Of a stretch of 64,000 bases of DNA, positions 49,861 through 57,430 are shown one piece after another. Source of the DNA: Halomonas faecis (GTDB lineage Bacteria; Pseudomonadota; Gammaproteobacteria; Pseudomonadales; Halomonadaceae); assembly GCF_010993975.1 (NCBI RefSeq), contig NZ_JAACZO010000007.1, forward strand, positions 1 to 64,000, given 5' to 3'. Position 1 is the stretch's first letter. Every line of letters begins with the position of its first letter. Position numbers and translations under genes: made by a program. The notes beneath the pieces were generated by a model. That model had not been told where the DNA came from. It did not search any database and saw nothing but the letters and a program-made list of their open reading frames with translations.

Positions 49861-50679
49861 ATGAAGCGCACCACTCTGATCGCCACTGCCGTTACCCTGG
49901 CCTCTTCCCTGATGGCTGGCGCCGCTCACGCCCAGCAGCAGGATGCCGGCAACATCGCACTGCCGAAGGCGATCGCCGACCTGGGCATCCCCGACGCAAC
50001 GGTGGACAAGCAGTTCGAGACCGGCATCGAGGGCATCAATGGCTATGTCGTCAGCGTCGAGACGGACACCAACGTGCTCTATACCACCGAGGATGGCCGT
50101 CACGCCTTCATCGGCATGATCCTTGGCGAGGGGGGCATGAACATCACCCAGCAGCACATCGAGGAGCACATGGGCGGCCTGCCTCAGGCGCAGATGCCCG
50201 GCCAGCAGCCTCAGGCGGCAGGTAACAGCGGCTTCAGTGCTGAAGAGGAGGCCAATGGCTTCGAGCTGATGGAGAGCGTCCCGTTCTATGCCGAGGAGGG
50301 GACCGGCGACAAGGTGTTGTACGTGGTGTACGACACCCAATGCCCGTTCTGCACCCGCATGCACGATGCGTCCCGGGAGGTTCTGGATGAGGTCACGATC
50401 CGCTGGGTGCCGGTGGGTTACCTTGGCGAGCAGTCTCTGGTCGAGGCGGCCGGCATCGTGGAATCTGATGAGCCGCTTGCACTGATGGAGGCCCTGAAGC
50501 GTGGCGAGGTCTCAGACCTGACCACCACCCCGGGCGCCATGGAGATCGTGTCGCAGAACAGCCAGATCGTGCGCCAGGCCGGAATCACCTCGACCCCGAC
50601 CACCATCTATCAAGATGAGGATGGCACCCCGCGAATCCGCCGGGGAGCGCTGACTGCCGAACAGATCCGTAGCCTGTAA
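49861..50679 (+). CDS. DsbC/TrbB-like periplasmic thiol-disulfide isomerase
   Basis: 272 residues with signal peptide (MKRTTLIATAVTLASSLMAGAAHA). N-terminal dimerisation-like domain (VVSVETDTNVLYTTEDGRHAFIGMIL) and thioredoxin domain with CPFC at Cys161-Cys164 in YDTQCPFCTRMHD; cis-Pro in TSTPTTIY. Standard DsbC layout. It would isomerise disulfides in Cys-rich transfer proteins such as TraU and TraN, which must lie elsewhere. Confidence 0.88.
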   Translation: MKRTTLIATAVTLASSLMAGAAHAQQQDAGNIALPKAIADLGIPDATVDKQFETGIEGINGYVVSVETDTNVLYTTEDGRHAFIGMILGEGGMNITQQHIEEHMGGLPQAQMPGQQPQAAGNSGFSAEEEANGFELMESVPFYAEEGTGDKVLYVVYDTQCPFCTRMHDASREVLDEVTIRWVPVGYLGEQSLVEAAGIVESDEPLALMEALKRGEVSDLTTTPGAMEIVSQNSQIVRQAGITSTPTTIYQDEDGTPRIRRGALTAEQIRSL

Positions 50680-50749
50680 CATCGTGCCATGTTGCCTGCG
50701 CCCAGCCAGCCTCGCGAGAGGCGGCCGGGCGCTTCACTAGGAGAGCCTT

Positions 50750-51136
50750 ATGTCACAGCCACAGCCTGACAGCCCGCCAGTAGGCAGCGTGCGTCGCACG
50801 GTTGAGTTCTTCTTTCCGCAGTTCGAGGTGAATCGGGTCTTCCCGCGCCAGCCGGTGCAGGTACGGCGAGGAAGGGGCGAGCGCACCATCTACCCTTGGC
50901 GTTGGTTGCGCCATCAGCTGACCCTTGAACAGGCACGCTGGATCGCGAACCGAGCGGCTGAATACTGGCTTCGCTGGTTCATCGCGTTCGGCGGCACGCT
51001 CTTTGTGGCGGTCAAGGTAGGCCCGCCGTATGGCGCCTTCATCCACCTCGGCTTCACTTTGCTGGCAGCCTGGACGCTGCTCGGCGTGGCTGTTGCCGTA
51101 GGCCTTTCACGCAAGAACCCCGGGAGCCAGGCATGA
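50750..51136 (+). CDS. Hypothetical membrane protein, 128 aa
   Basis: Soluble N-terminus (SVRRTVEFFFPQFEVNRVFPRQPVQVRRG), then WFIAFGGTLFVAVKVGPPYGAFIHLGFTLLAAWTLLGVAVAVGL, two membrane helices. AGGAGAGCC precedes the ATG. Overlaps the next gene by four bases; four genes from here to 51938 are coupled. No family recognised. Confidence 0.65.
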   Translation: MSQPQPDSPPVGSVRRTVEFFFPQFEVNRVFPRQPVQVRRGRGERTIYPWRWLRHQLTLEQARWIANRAAEYWLRWFIAFGGTLFVAVKVGPPYGAFIHLGFTLLAAWTLLGVAVAVGLSRKNPGSQA

Positions 51137-51579
51137 CACATGACAAGCAGGGCTGGACAGCCTCGCTGGCAAAGCTGTTCGGAGGCAACAGAGATCAATC
51201 GGAGAGCCAGGCGCCGGCCGCGGCCGACAGCCCGGCCGTGACCCAGGCGACATTGGCTCTGGCTCGGGATCTGCTCAACGAGGAGCCCTCAGTCGAGCGG
51301 TTCAAGGTGAAGGATAGGGTGACCTGGAAGTGGGGCATGAAGAACAAGGTCGCCCCGATAGCCCAGCAGACGGCTGTGGTGATGGCGATCCGTCCAGATC
51401 CTTTCTTCGATGAGTCGCAAAGCGCCGCTTCCGCCTACTTCGAGGAGCCCCTGGATGTCCGGGTGGGCGTCTTCACGCCAGAGGGGATCTTCCGGGAGGT
51501 GTGGGTCGACGGCCGGCGGCTTTGTCACATGACGGACAGCAGAGCCCGGAAGGTGCCTGACGAGGGCGGCCAGCGATGA
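51133..51579 (+). CDS. Hypothetical protein, 148 aa
   Basis: Starts MTHDKQGWTASLAKLFGG; an Ala/Pro linker is followed by a strand-rich domain (FKVKDRVTWKWGMKNKVAP, PLDVRVGVFTPEGIFREVWVDGRRLCHM). Cytoplasmic by sequence. Overlaps both neighbours by four bases. No family recognised. Confidence 0.6.
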   Translation: MTHDKQGWTASLAKLFGGNRDQSESQAPAAADSPAVTQATLALARDLLNEEPSVERFKVKDRVTWKWGMKNKVAPIAQQTAVVMAIRPDPFFDESQSAASAYFEEPLDVRVGVFTPEGIFREVWVDGRRLCHMTDSRARKVPDEGGQR

Positions 51580-51938
51580 AAGAGCAGCACGAACCGGCTC
51601 AGGAGGCCTTTGGTGAGGCGATGACCAACGTGGCCAAGGAGCAGCTGGGGCTGGATGGCCGTTACCGGGTCTATGCGGTGGCCACCGACCAGATTGATGA
51701 GATCGACCTCGATTCGCTGGGGGACATCGATGACCTGCACCAGCACTGCTCCACCGTGAAGCTCCCTGCCGGCCTGGCCAGGGTCAGCTTGGCGCCCCTA
51801 GTCGATGGGCGCTGGCGCCTCGAGGAGGCTGTTCATGGGATCGTCAATTATGGCGACCCAGCACGGAAAACGATCCAGGCGGACGCAACGACAACCGGGC
51901 ACTGGGTTCATCTCGGAAGCGCCGACCGTGAACACTAA
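51576..51938 (+). CDS. Hypothetical protein, 120 aa
   Basis: MKEQHEPAQEAFGEAMTNVAKEQLGLDGRYRVYAVATDQIDEIDLDSLGD..., acidic, with a C-terminal strand region. Last of the coupled 50750-51938 set. No family recognised. Confidence 0.6.
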   Translation: MKEQHEPAQEAFGEAMTNVAKEQLGLDGRYRVYAVATDQIDEIDLDSLGDIDDLHQHCSTVKLPAGLARVSLAPLVDGRWRLEEAVHGIVNYGDPARKTIQADATTTGHWVHLGSADREH

Positions 51939-51943
51939 AGCTA

Positions 51944-51966
51944 GAAAACGTCGTCTAGTATAGCTA
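51944..51966 (+). promoter_or_regulatory. Promoter/operator-like motif shared with 19490-19512
   Basis: AAAACGTCGTCTAGTATAG (51944-51962) precedes the gene at 51971 by under 10 bp and matches the motif upstream of the 19523 gene at all but two positions. Identity across unlinked genes suggests one regulator. Confidence 0.55.
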
Positions 51967-51970
51967 CCAT

Positions 51971-52228
51971 ATGAGCCATGAATCTGTTGACCTCACACCG
52001 CTTGATGACCTTCCCCTCACCAGGGAGGACGTGCGCTACATCCTGGATTGCCTACGGCAGGGCGGTGTGGGGGATGCACAGCCGGTCCTGGCCGCCTATG
52101 CCTCATGCTGGCTGGCGGCGGCTCAAGGTATCCCTGAGCGCCAGCGCGATAACGCCGGGCGCCGTGCAGCCAACACCTTCCTTCGTGAGGCCCTGGGCGT
52201 GGCCCTAGCTGCTTCCCGCCCGCATTAA
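51971..52228 (+). CDS. Small hypothetical protein, 85 aa
   Basis: MSHESVDLTPLDDLPLTREDVRYILDCLRQGGVGDAQPVLAAYASCWLAAAQGIPE..., a helical protein. The promoter-like motif ends about nine bases before the ATG, so translation would be nearly leaderless, as at 19523. A second ATG at 51978 opens another frame and is not preferred. Confidence 0.55.
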   Translation: MSHESVDLTPLDDLPLTREDVRYILDCLRQGGVGDAQPVLAAYASCWLAAAQGIPERQRDNAGRRAANTFLREALGVALAASRPH

Positions 52229-52287
52229 CGGGGATGGGCGGTAGGGAGGAGGAGTTATACCGTTATCTATAGGCTATTCCTACCAAA

Positions 52288-52336
52288 TGGCAGCCTTCCC
52301 CCTACCTATCGATGACCCCAATCCATAGGTGCCCTC
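52288..52336 (+). promoter_or_regulatory. Divergent hairpin leader element, copy 13 (rdgC)
   Basis: CCCCCTACCTATCGATGACC resembles the leader block. ACCTAT (52304-52309) pairs with ATAGGT (52325-52330). Unlike other copies no Shine-Dalgarno follows; rdgC starts seven bases on. Confidence 0.5.
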
Positions 52337-53284
52337 ATGTTTACCAACGCCATACTCTACCGAGCCCACTCCGCTTTCCCTTCCGTCTCTGATCTTGCCT
52401 CCCTACTCGACAAGCAGGCCTTCCGGCCTTGCTCAAGCCAGGAAGCGAAGAGGGTAGGGTGGTCGCCTGTGTGCGGTGACCAGCTCGTTCACACGGTACT
52501 CGGCCAGTTCCTGATGTTGTGCTGCAGGCGCCAAGAGCGGCTGCTACCGCCGGCCGCGGTCAAGGAGGAGGTTGAGGAGCGTGCAGCGGCACAAGAGAGA
52601 GAAACCGGTGTGGCGCTACGCAAGCGCGAGAAGCAGCTGCTCAAGGAGCAAGTCTACGAGGAGCTGCTACCCCATGCCCCGAAGCGCACCAAGCAGCTTT
52701 GGATCGTGATCGACACCCGGCGCCAGTGGCTGTTGGTCGACTCGGGGAGTCGGAAGAAGGCTGAGGAGGCCCTGGACTTGCTACGCCTCACTCTGGGCTC
52801 CCTCAAGGTGACCCCTCTGGCCACGCAAACGCGGGCTAGCCAGGTGATGACTGCCTGGCTGCGCCAGCCAGACGATCGCGCTGAAGGCTGGGAATTGGGA
52901 GAGTCCTGCCAGCTGGTGGCCTCAGCGGGTGATGATGGTGTGATCCGGGCAGCCCAGGTGGATCTCGACTGCGATGAGATCAAGCACCACCTCGAGAGCG
53001 GCCGGGTGTGCGCCTCCCTGGCGCTCACCAAGGCCGATCAGCTCAGCTTCACCCTGCAAGATGACCTCTCTCTCAAGAAGCTCGACTTTGACTCAGCACT
53101 GCTGGAGAAGGTAGAGGATGCCGATGACCAAGCGGCCCAATTCGACGCGGATGCCCACCTCCAGGCTCCTCTGCTGTTCGAGGTGATCGAGCAGCTGGTG
53201 GCGATTCTCGGCGGCGAGGTCCTGCCTGTCGCCAGCGAAACGACTTCCAGTGATCCGGGTGAGGCGCACCAGGACGCCGCATAG
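52337..53284 (+). CDS. rdgC: RdgC, recombination-associated DNA-binding protein
   Basis: 315 residues. The N-terminus (MFTNAILYRAHSAFPSVSDLASLLDKQAFRPCSSQEAKRVGWSPV) is clearly RdgC, which begins with a similar F-x-N-hydrophobic strand and CxxxE...GW..P block. RdgC forms rings on DNA and limits RecA loading. On a plasmid it may protect replication or incoming DNA, in keeping with ssb, radC and umuDC nearby. Length is normal. Confidence 0.9.
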   Translation: MFTNAILYRAHSAFPSVSDLASLLDKQAFRPCSSQEAKRVGWSPVCGDQLVHTVLGQFLMLCCRRQERLLPPAAVKEEVEERAAAQERETGVALRKREKQLLKEQVYEELLPHAPKRTKQLWIVIDTRRQWLLVDSGSRKKAEEALDLLRLTLGSLKVTPLATQTRASQVMTAWLRQPDDRAEGWELGESCQLVASAGDDGVIRAAQVDLDCDEIKHHLESGRVCASLALTKADQLSFTLQDDLSLKKLDFDSALLEKVEDADDQAAQFDADAHLQAPLLFEVIEQLVAILGGEVLPVASETTSSDPGEAHQDAA

Positions 53285-53311
53285 CCCGATCTTTTCTTTC
53301 CTCCTCAGCCG

Positions 53312-53337
53312 AGGCCCGATTCGCGGGCCTTTTTTTG
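53312..53337 (+). terminator. Intrinsic terminator after rdgC
   Basis: AGGCCCG (53312-53318) pairs with CGGGCCT (53324-53330), followed by seven T residues in all. Confidence 0.92.
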
Positions 53338-53362
53338 TGCCCGTAGTCTCGATTTTTGCGCC

Positions 53363-53407
53363 TTGTCGCTACACTATATGTGGTATAGCATGTTTCGCAT
53401 GCGGAAT
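53363..53407 (+). promoter_or_regulatory. parAB promoter region with palindrome copy 9
   Basis: A TTGTCG...TATAGC pair (53363-53368, 53384-53389; short 15-bp spacer) abuts the palindrome GTTTCGCATGCGGAAT (53392-53407, two mismatches to perfect symmetry). A protein on the palindrome would block the start of transcription. A small hairpin ACCAGT-CTTT-ACTGGT (53459-53474) lies before parA. Confidence 0.62.
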
Positions 53408-53490
53408 TTCACAGGCGATGGCCATTGCGTGACGTGGCGCCGCCAGGCCATTCATCCACCAGTCTTTACTGGTCGGGTAACGAGGAAACC

Positions 53491-54267
53491 ATGACCAAGA
53501 TCATCAGCTTCGCCAACCAGAAAGGTGGCGTGGGCAAATCTACGATCTGCCTGCAGACCGTGTTCTACCTCCAGGAGGCGGGCTATCGCGTCCTGGCCAT
53601 TGACCTGGACCCCCAGGGCAACACCTCCAGCCGCCTCAGCCAGGGTGATGAAGGCACCTATTCCGGCACGCCTTCCGTCAGGCTCTTCGATGAGGGGCTA
53701 AAGGAGATCCAACCCATGCGCTGCGAGCGCGGCATGGACCTGATCTGGACCATGAAGAATGACCCGGAGCTGTCGGAGATCGAATCGCTGCCGCTGGATT
53801 GCGTGCGCCACCCGATCGCGAATCTGAGGGCCAGCGGCATCCTCGAGCACTATGACTATGTGCTGATCGACTGCCCGCCGAGCCTCGGCCGCAAGCTCGT
53901 GGCCGCTCTCACCATGTCGACGCATGTTATCTGCCCCGTGCAGGTAAGCGGCTTCGCCCTGGACGGTGTTGAGGGGCTACTGAACACCATCATCAGCGTG
54001 CAGGAAGAGCTGAACCCAGGGCTGGACAACACCGGCATGGTGATCAACAACCTCAAGCGTGGCTTCGAGGAGGACATGAATACCCGTGACCAGCTGCGTA
54101 AAGCGGTCCCGGATCTGGTGTATGAGGCTGAGGTGGGTGTCAGAGGGCAGCTCGACGTAGCGAACTTGAATGGTGTGCCGGTGTGGAGCATCAAGAAGAC
54201 CTCGGCGCGTGAGGCCGCGAAGGAGATTCGGGCGGTCATCGAAGAACTGATGAGGAAGGTGGGCTGA
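53491..54267 (+). CDS. parA: ParA-family partition ATPase
   Basis: 258 residues. Deviant Walker A in NQKGGVGKSTICLQT (residues 9-24), LAIDLDPQGNTSS (Walker A' / switch I) and VLIDCPPSLGRK (switch II). Short N-terminus without HTH, so type Ib-like or chromosomal-like ParA without direct promoter binding. Works with ParB to segregate the replicon. An upstream in-frame start is rejected: ATG follows CGAGGAAACC. One base separates it from parB. Confidence 0.93.
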   Translation: MTKIISFANQKGGVGKSTICLQTVFYLQEAGYRVLAIDLDPQGNTSSRLSQGDEGTYSGTPSVRLFDEGLKEIQPMRCERGMDLIWTMKNDPELSEIESLPLDCVRHPIANLRASGILEHYDYVLIDCPPSLGRKLVAALTMSTHVICPVQVSGFALDGVEGLLNTIISVQEELNPGLDNTGMVINNLKRGFEEDMNTRDQLRKAVPDLVYEAEVGVRGQLDVANLNGVPVWSIKKTSAREAAKEIRAVIEELMRKVG

Positions 54268-54268
54268 C

Positions 54269-55486
54269 ATGGCACTGGGTAACCTGAACAACCTGCAAAG
54301 CCTCTCCCGGCGCTCCAAGGGCGCGAAGGAGGTACTGGTCCTGAATACCGACGAAGTGATCCCGAAGGAGGGTCAGGTTCGTCAGGCCTTCAATGGTATC
54401 GAGGAGCTGGCCGAGTCCATCAAGGTCAACGGGCAGGAGCAGCCAATCATCGTCTATCCCAAGGGCGACGATGGGAAGTATCGCATCCAGAAGGGAGAGC
54501 GCCGCTGGCGGGCTTGCAAGCTGGCCGGGCTCACCATCGAGGCGATCGTGAGCAAGAAGGAGCTGAGCGACCTCGAGGAAACGGCTGGGGAGCTGATCGA
54601 GAACATCCAGCGCGAAGACCTGACGCCGATGGAGATTGCCCTCGGCCTGCAAAGGTTCATCGATGCCAACTGGAAGGCGATCGATGTCGCCAAGCGGTTG
54701 GGCAAGTCTCGGGGCTATGTCTCCCAGCACCTGGCGTTGCTCAAGCTCCCGGAGTGCGTGAAGCGCCTCTACGACGAGGGGATCACCACTGACACTGAGG
54801 CCTTGAACAGCCTGAGGCAGCTCTATGAGCTGGAGCCGGAGAAAACCGCCACGGTCTGCGAGAAGGCCATGGAAGAAGGGATCACCCGCAAGGCCTGCCG
54901 GTCACTGCTCAAGCTGGCGAAGAACGGTCAACTGCCGGCCTCGCCGGATGTCAGCGGCGAGGTGGCGCCCCCGCCCTCAACCACTGGCGTGGGCACACAC
55001 GACGACCAGCCCGGCCTCAAGGGCCTTGATGGCACTCAGACGAGTAGCGAGGATGGCGACATCGACACCTCATGGCTCTTCGAGGGCGGCGAGAGCAGTG
55101 GTGGGGATGCCCCCCCAGCATCGGCACCTCCTGGCGCCCAGGAATCCGGTGGGGATGCAGCAGGAAAGCCCGTCCCTGGTCAGGGGAAAGGCCAGGCGCC
55201 GACTCCCGAGAAGCCCGCTCAACAGCCGTCAGCCAAGGCGCCAAAACCCCAAGAGCCTGAGGCTTCCCAACAGCAGGCCGGCAACTGGACTCCTGCTGTG
55301 CCCGTCCGCGCTCGCATTGTCGTGAGCATCAAGGTCCAGGGGCAACAGCGTAGCGGGACGTTGCTGCTCGATCGCGTCGACGCTGAGCCGGGGTACTGCT
55401 GGGTGCAGCTGGATGGAAAGGAGTCGGAGCCCGTCCGCATTACCGTGTCTGAGGTGAAGCTGCTCGGCGTCGAAGGCGAGGAGTAG
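54269..55486 (+). CDS. parB: ParB-family partition protein with iteron-like linker
   Basis: 405 residues. N-terminal ParB/Srx CTPase-like fold: VRQAFNGIEELAESIKVNGQEQPIIVYP and QKGERRWRACKLAGL; ENIQREDLTPMEIALGLQRF; HTH IDVAKRLGKSRGYVSQHLALLKLP (about 129-152). A long Pro/Gly/Gln-rich linker (about 220-330) contains DTSWLFEGGESSGGDAPP, encoded by two degenerate iteron cores. The C-terminal 70 residues form a dimer-like domain. KorB-like features make it the leading candidate to bind the dispersed palindrome. Confidence 0.9.
   Translation: MALGNLNNLQSLSRRSKGAKEVLVLNTDEVIPKEGQVRQAFNGIEELAESIKVNGQEQPIIVYPKGDDGKYRIQKGERRWRACKLAGLTIEAIVSKKELSDLEETAGELIENIQREDLTPMEIALGLQRFIDANWKAIDVAKRLGKSRGYVSQHLALLKLPECVKRLYDEGITTDTEALNSLRQLYELEPEKTATVCEKAMEEGITRKACRSLLKLAKNGQLPASPDVSGEVAPPPSTTGVGTHDDQPGLKGLDGTQTSSEDGDIDTSWLFEGGESSGGDAPPASAPPGAQESGGDAAGKPVPGQGKGQAPTPEKPAQQPSAKAPKPQEPEASQQQAGNWTPAVPVRARIVVSIKVQGQQRSGTLLLDRVDAEPGYCWVQLDGKESEPVRITVSEVKLLGVEGEE
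55100..55164 (+). repeat. Two degenerate iteron cores inside parB
   Basis: GGTGGGGATG at 55100-55109 and GGTGGGGATGCAGCAGG from 55148, 48 bp apart and in the same GGDA reading frame as the HD-protein tail repeats. Confidence 0.7.
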
Positions 55487-55491
55487 AGCCA

Positions 55492-55764
55492 ATGTCGACC
55501 CTTCCCAGAGACACGGAGAGGAAGTACGCCATCATCCGAGCGATCGATGCTCTGGAGCGTCCCACGCTCCAGGACATCGCCGGTGAGACCGGGATTCCAG
55601 CTGGCTCAGTCAAGCGTCAGCTGACCTCGATCCGGCAAGAGTTCAAAGTGAAGATCCTCTTCATCCGAGACCCCGGCTCACCAGAGGGCGCAAACGGCTA
55701 CTATGCCCTGGAGGGCTGGGGCATCCTGGATCGCGATGCCTTTCTTCGTCACTTCGGTGGATGA
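55492..55764 (+). CDS. Winged-helix protein, 90 aa
   Basis: RKYAIIRAIDALERPTLQDIAGETGIPAGSVKRQLTSIRQEFKVKILFIR is a winged helix-turn-helix with an evident recognition helix (GSVKRQLTSI). Ends ILDRDAFLRHFGG. It is six bases after parB, so part of the par operon; a regulator or partition accessory role is inferred. Confidence 0.72.
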   Translation: MSTLPRDTERKYAIIRAIDALERPTLQDIAGETGIPAGSVKRQLTSIRQEFKVKILFIRDPGSPEGANGYYALEGWGILDRDAFLRHFGG

Positions 55765-55787
55765 CCATCCAGCACACACAACCCATG

Positions 55788-55811
55788 GGGAGGCCTTTGG
55801 CCTCCCTTTCT
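55788..55811 (+). terminator. Intrinsic terminator of the par operon
   Basis: GGGAGGCC (55788-55795), TTT loop, GGCCTCCC (55799-55806), then TTTC. Also faces the convergent gene ending at 55811. Confidence 0.85.
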
Positions 55812-56167
55812 CATTCCAGGCCTTCCCCATGGAGCAGACAGTAATCCCCTTGGAGCGCGACCCATTGCGCCGGTGATTCGACAAGGTGCCCGCCCTGCAC
55901 GGGATTGCGGCATTGCCGGCCTCTTGCTGTACGGGCCGCGCACTGCACCACATAGCCGGCGCCCTGCCAGGCGAGATACTGGGCACGGGTAACGCCGTGA
56001 GCTTCGGCCAAGGCCGCTGGCGGGTCATCCCAGTACCTCGCGGCTTGGTCGGGGCTCAGGTGGACGGTCACCTTTCCCACCGGCCCATCGTGGCTGGCCG
56101 TGAAGCTGATGCCTTCCGCTGCCAGCCGATTGATGACCTCTGCCGGAGTGAATCGCTCGTTCGTCAT
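55811..56167 (-). CDS. Small protein with Cys/His zinc-like motif (DUF5763-like), 118 aa
   Basis: N-terminal helical/strand part (FTPAEVINRLAAEGISFTASHDGPVGKVTV), then CAARTARGRQCRNPVQ...GDYCLLH, a C-x7-10-C...CxxH pattern seen in small zinc domains of DUF5763-like plasmid proteins. Start overlaps the integrase stop (ATGA). Last gene of the leftward integrase operon. Confidence 0.65.
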   Translation of the reverse strand: MTNERFTPAEVINRLAAEGISFTASHDGPVGKVTVHLSPDQAARYWDDPPAALAEAHGVTRAQYLAWQGAGYVVQCAARTARGRQCRNPVQGGHLVESPAQWVALQGDYCLLHGEGLE

Positions 56168-57117
56168 AGGCCTTTCATCGCCTCTTCCAGGCGCCGCTCG
56201 GCGCTGCGATCGTAGCGTTGGGTCGTGGCCAGGTTGGAGTGGCCCAGGGCATATTGCACAGTGAGCACATCGATGCCGCGATCCAGCATGTTGGTGGCGA
56301 AGGTCCGCCGGAAGTCGTGGGGCGAGCACTCCTCAAGGCCTGCCTGGGCGGCTCGCTCCTTGATGATGAAGTAGACCGCCTGATCGGTCAGCCTGGCATC
56401 ACTAACCACCCCATGGCGGCGGACGCGGGTAAACAGCGGGCCGGCGTCACGGCCAAGGGAGGCCTGCCACGCCTTCACCTTCTGGTAGGCCTGACGGGGT
56501 ACGAACACCAGGCGCTCCTTGTTCCCCTTGCCGATAATCTTGATGGCCTGGCGACCCGGCTCGATGCTCTCCAGGTCAATCGCCACGCTCTCCGAACGCC
56601 GCAGCCCGGTGGCCACTAACAGGTGAATCAGGGCGGCGTCACGCGCCCCTCTGGGGCTGTCATCTGTTTCGCATGCGGAACAAATTGCCTCAACGGCCGC
56701 GGGCTCGAGGAACACCCCTTTCGCCAGCCGGGTGCCTGACACGCCCTTGAGATCCCTGATCTGCTGGTAGCTCTCGCTGTCCATCATGCCCATGACCCAC
56801 GCCTCGCGGGCCACCCCCTTCATAGCCGACAGGGCAGCATTGACCGTGGCTGGCGCTTTGCCCAGCTCTGTCATCATCTCCACCAGGGAGCGGACGTGAT
56901 CGCGCCGCAGGAGCTGCCAGGGGCACTCGCGGATGCTGTAGCCACCGCTGATGCTGGCGATGTACTTCAGATGCGAACGCATGGTGATCCGGCTGCGCCG
57001 GGAGTTGAGGTTCAGCAGGTATGAGAGGCCCGGGTTACCCTTGGCCTCGGCGAGCTGACCGCCAGTGTCGGCAACCAGGGGCGACGAGATGGGCGCGATC
57101 GCGAGGCCATTAGCCAT
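56164..57117 (-). CDS. Tyrosine recombinase/integrase
   Basis: 317 residues. Catalytic set complete: Arg173 (ATGLRRSE), Lys200, His267-x-x-Arg270 (PHDFRRTFA), His293 (LGHSN) and Tyr302 (TQRYDRS). Core-binding SAM-like domain in residues about 30-120. Size and motif style resemble Xer-like plasmid resolvases, so multimer resolution is as likely as integration. The start follows GGGAGGCGCCC; an upstream extension is rejected. A palindrome copy lies in the gene. Confidence 0.9.
   Translation of the reverse strand: MANGLAIAPISSPLVADTGGQLAEAKGNPGLSYLLNLNSRRSRITMRSHLKYIASISGGYSIRECPWQLLRRDHVRSLVEMMTELGKAPATVNAALSAMKGVAREAWVMGMMDSESYQQIRDLKGVSGTRLAKGVFLEPAAVEAICSACETDDSPRGARDAALIHLLVATGLRRSESVAIDLESIEPGRQAIKIIGKGNKERLVFVPRQAYQKVKAWQASLGRDAGPLFTRVRRHGVVSDARLTDQAVYFIIKERAAQAGLEECSPHDFRRTFATNMLDRGIDVLTVQYALGHSNLATTQRYDRSAERRLEEAMKGL
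56666..56681. repeat. Dispersed palindrome, copy 10 (one mismatch), inside the integrase gene
   Basis: GTTTCGCATGCGGAAC flanked by T and A. Lies in the codons for AICSACETDD, between the core-binding and catalytic domains of the integrase. Confidence 0.78.
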
Positions 57118-57430
57118 GGGCGCCTCCCGACAGGGCCAGTACCATCTCCTCCAGCTGGGCGCCCTGAGTGGCCGAGCATGGGGCAACAGACTTGAGATCC
57201 CCGTATCGGTGGCGCAGCTCGTGAAACCAGCCGGTCTCTCCATGTGCCTCGACGTAGACCCGCTGGCGAATGAGACGCCTGGGCAGCGTGAGACTCAGGT
57301 GCTCGAGCACGGAGTCAGCATCCTCAATGACGCTGACGACGCCGCCCCCGTCTTGAATGATCACCATCATGTCATTGACCAGTCGGACTCCATATTCCGC
57401 CCTGGGGGGCATGGCTGCGTGACTATCCAT
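57110..57430 (-). CDS. Hypothetical protein, 106 aa
   Basis: MDSHAAMPPRAEYGVRLVNDMMVIIQDGGGVVSVIEDADSVLEHL...; strands and helices like a small alpha/beta protein with a C-terminal GDLKSVAPCSATQGAQLEEMV. It overlaps neighbours by eight bases on each side. Resembles in pattern the 91-aa protein at 58046-58321 (VTDTLVLILDQDG...VIDRLAAEL), so the two may be paralogues. Confidence 0.6.
   Translation of the reverse strand: MDSHAAMPPRAEYGVRLVNDMMVIIQDGGGVVSVIEDADSVLEHLSLTLPRRLIRQRVYVEAHGETGWFHELRHRYGDLKSVAPCSATQGAQLEEMVLALSGGAHG

Noticed and set aside
18401..56681. Recurrent peptide FRMRN/CSACET in many small frames
   Set aside because: It is only the translation of the dispersed palindrome in different frames, not a protein family.
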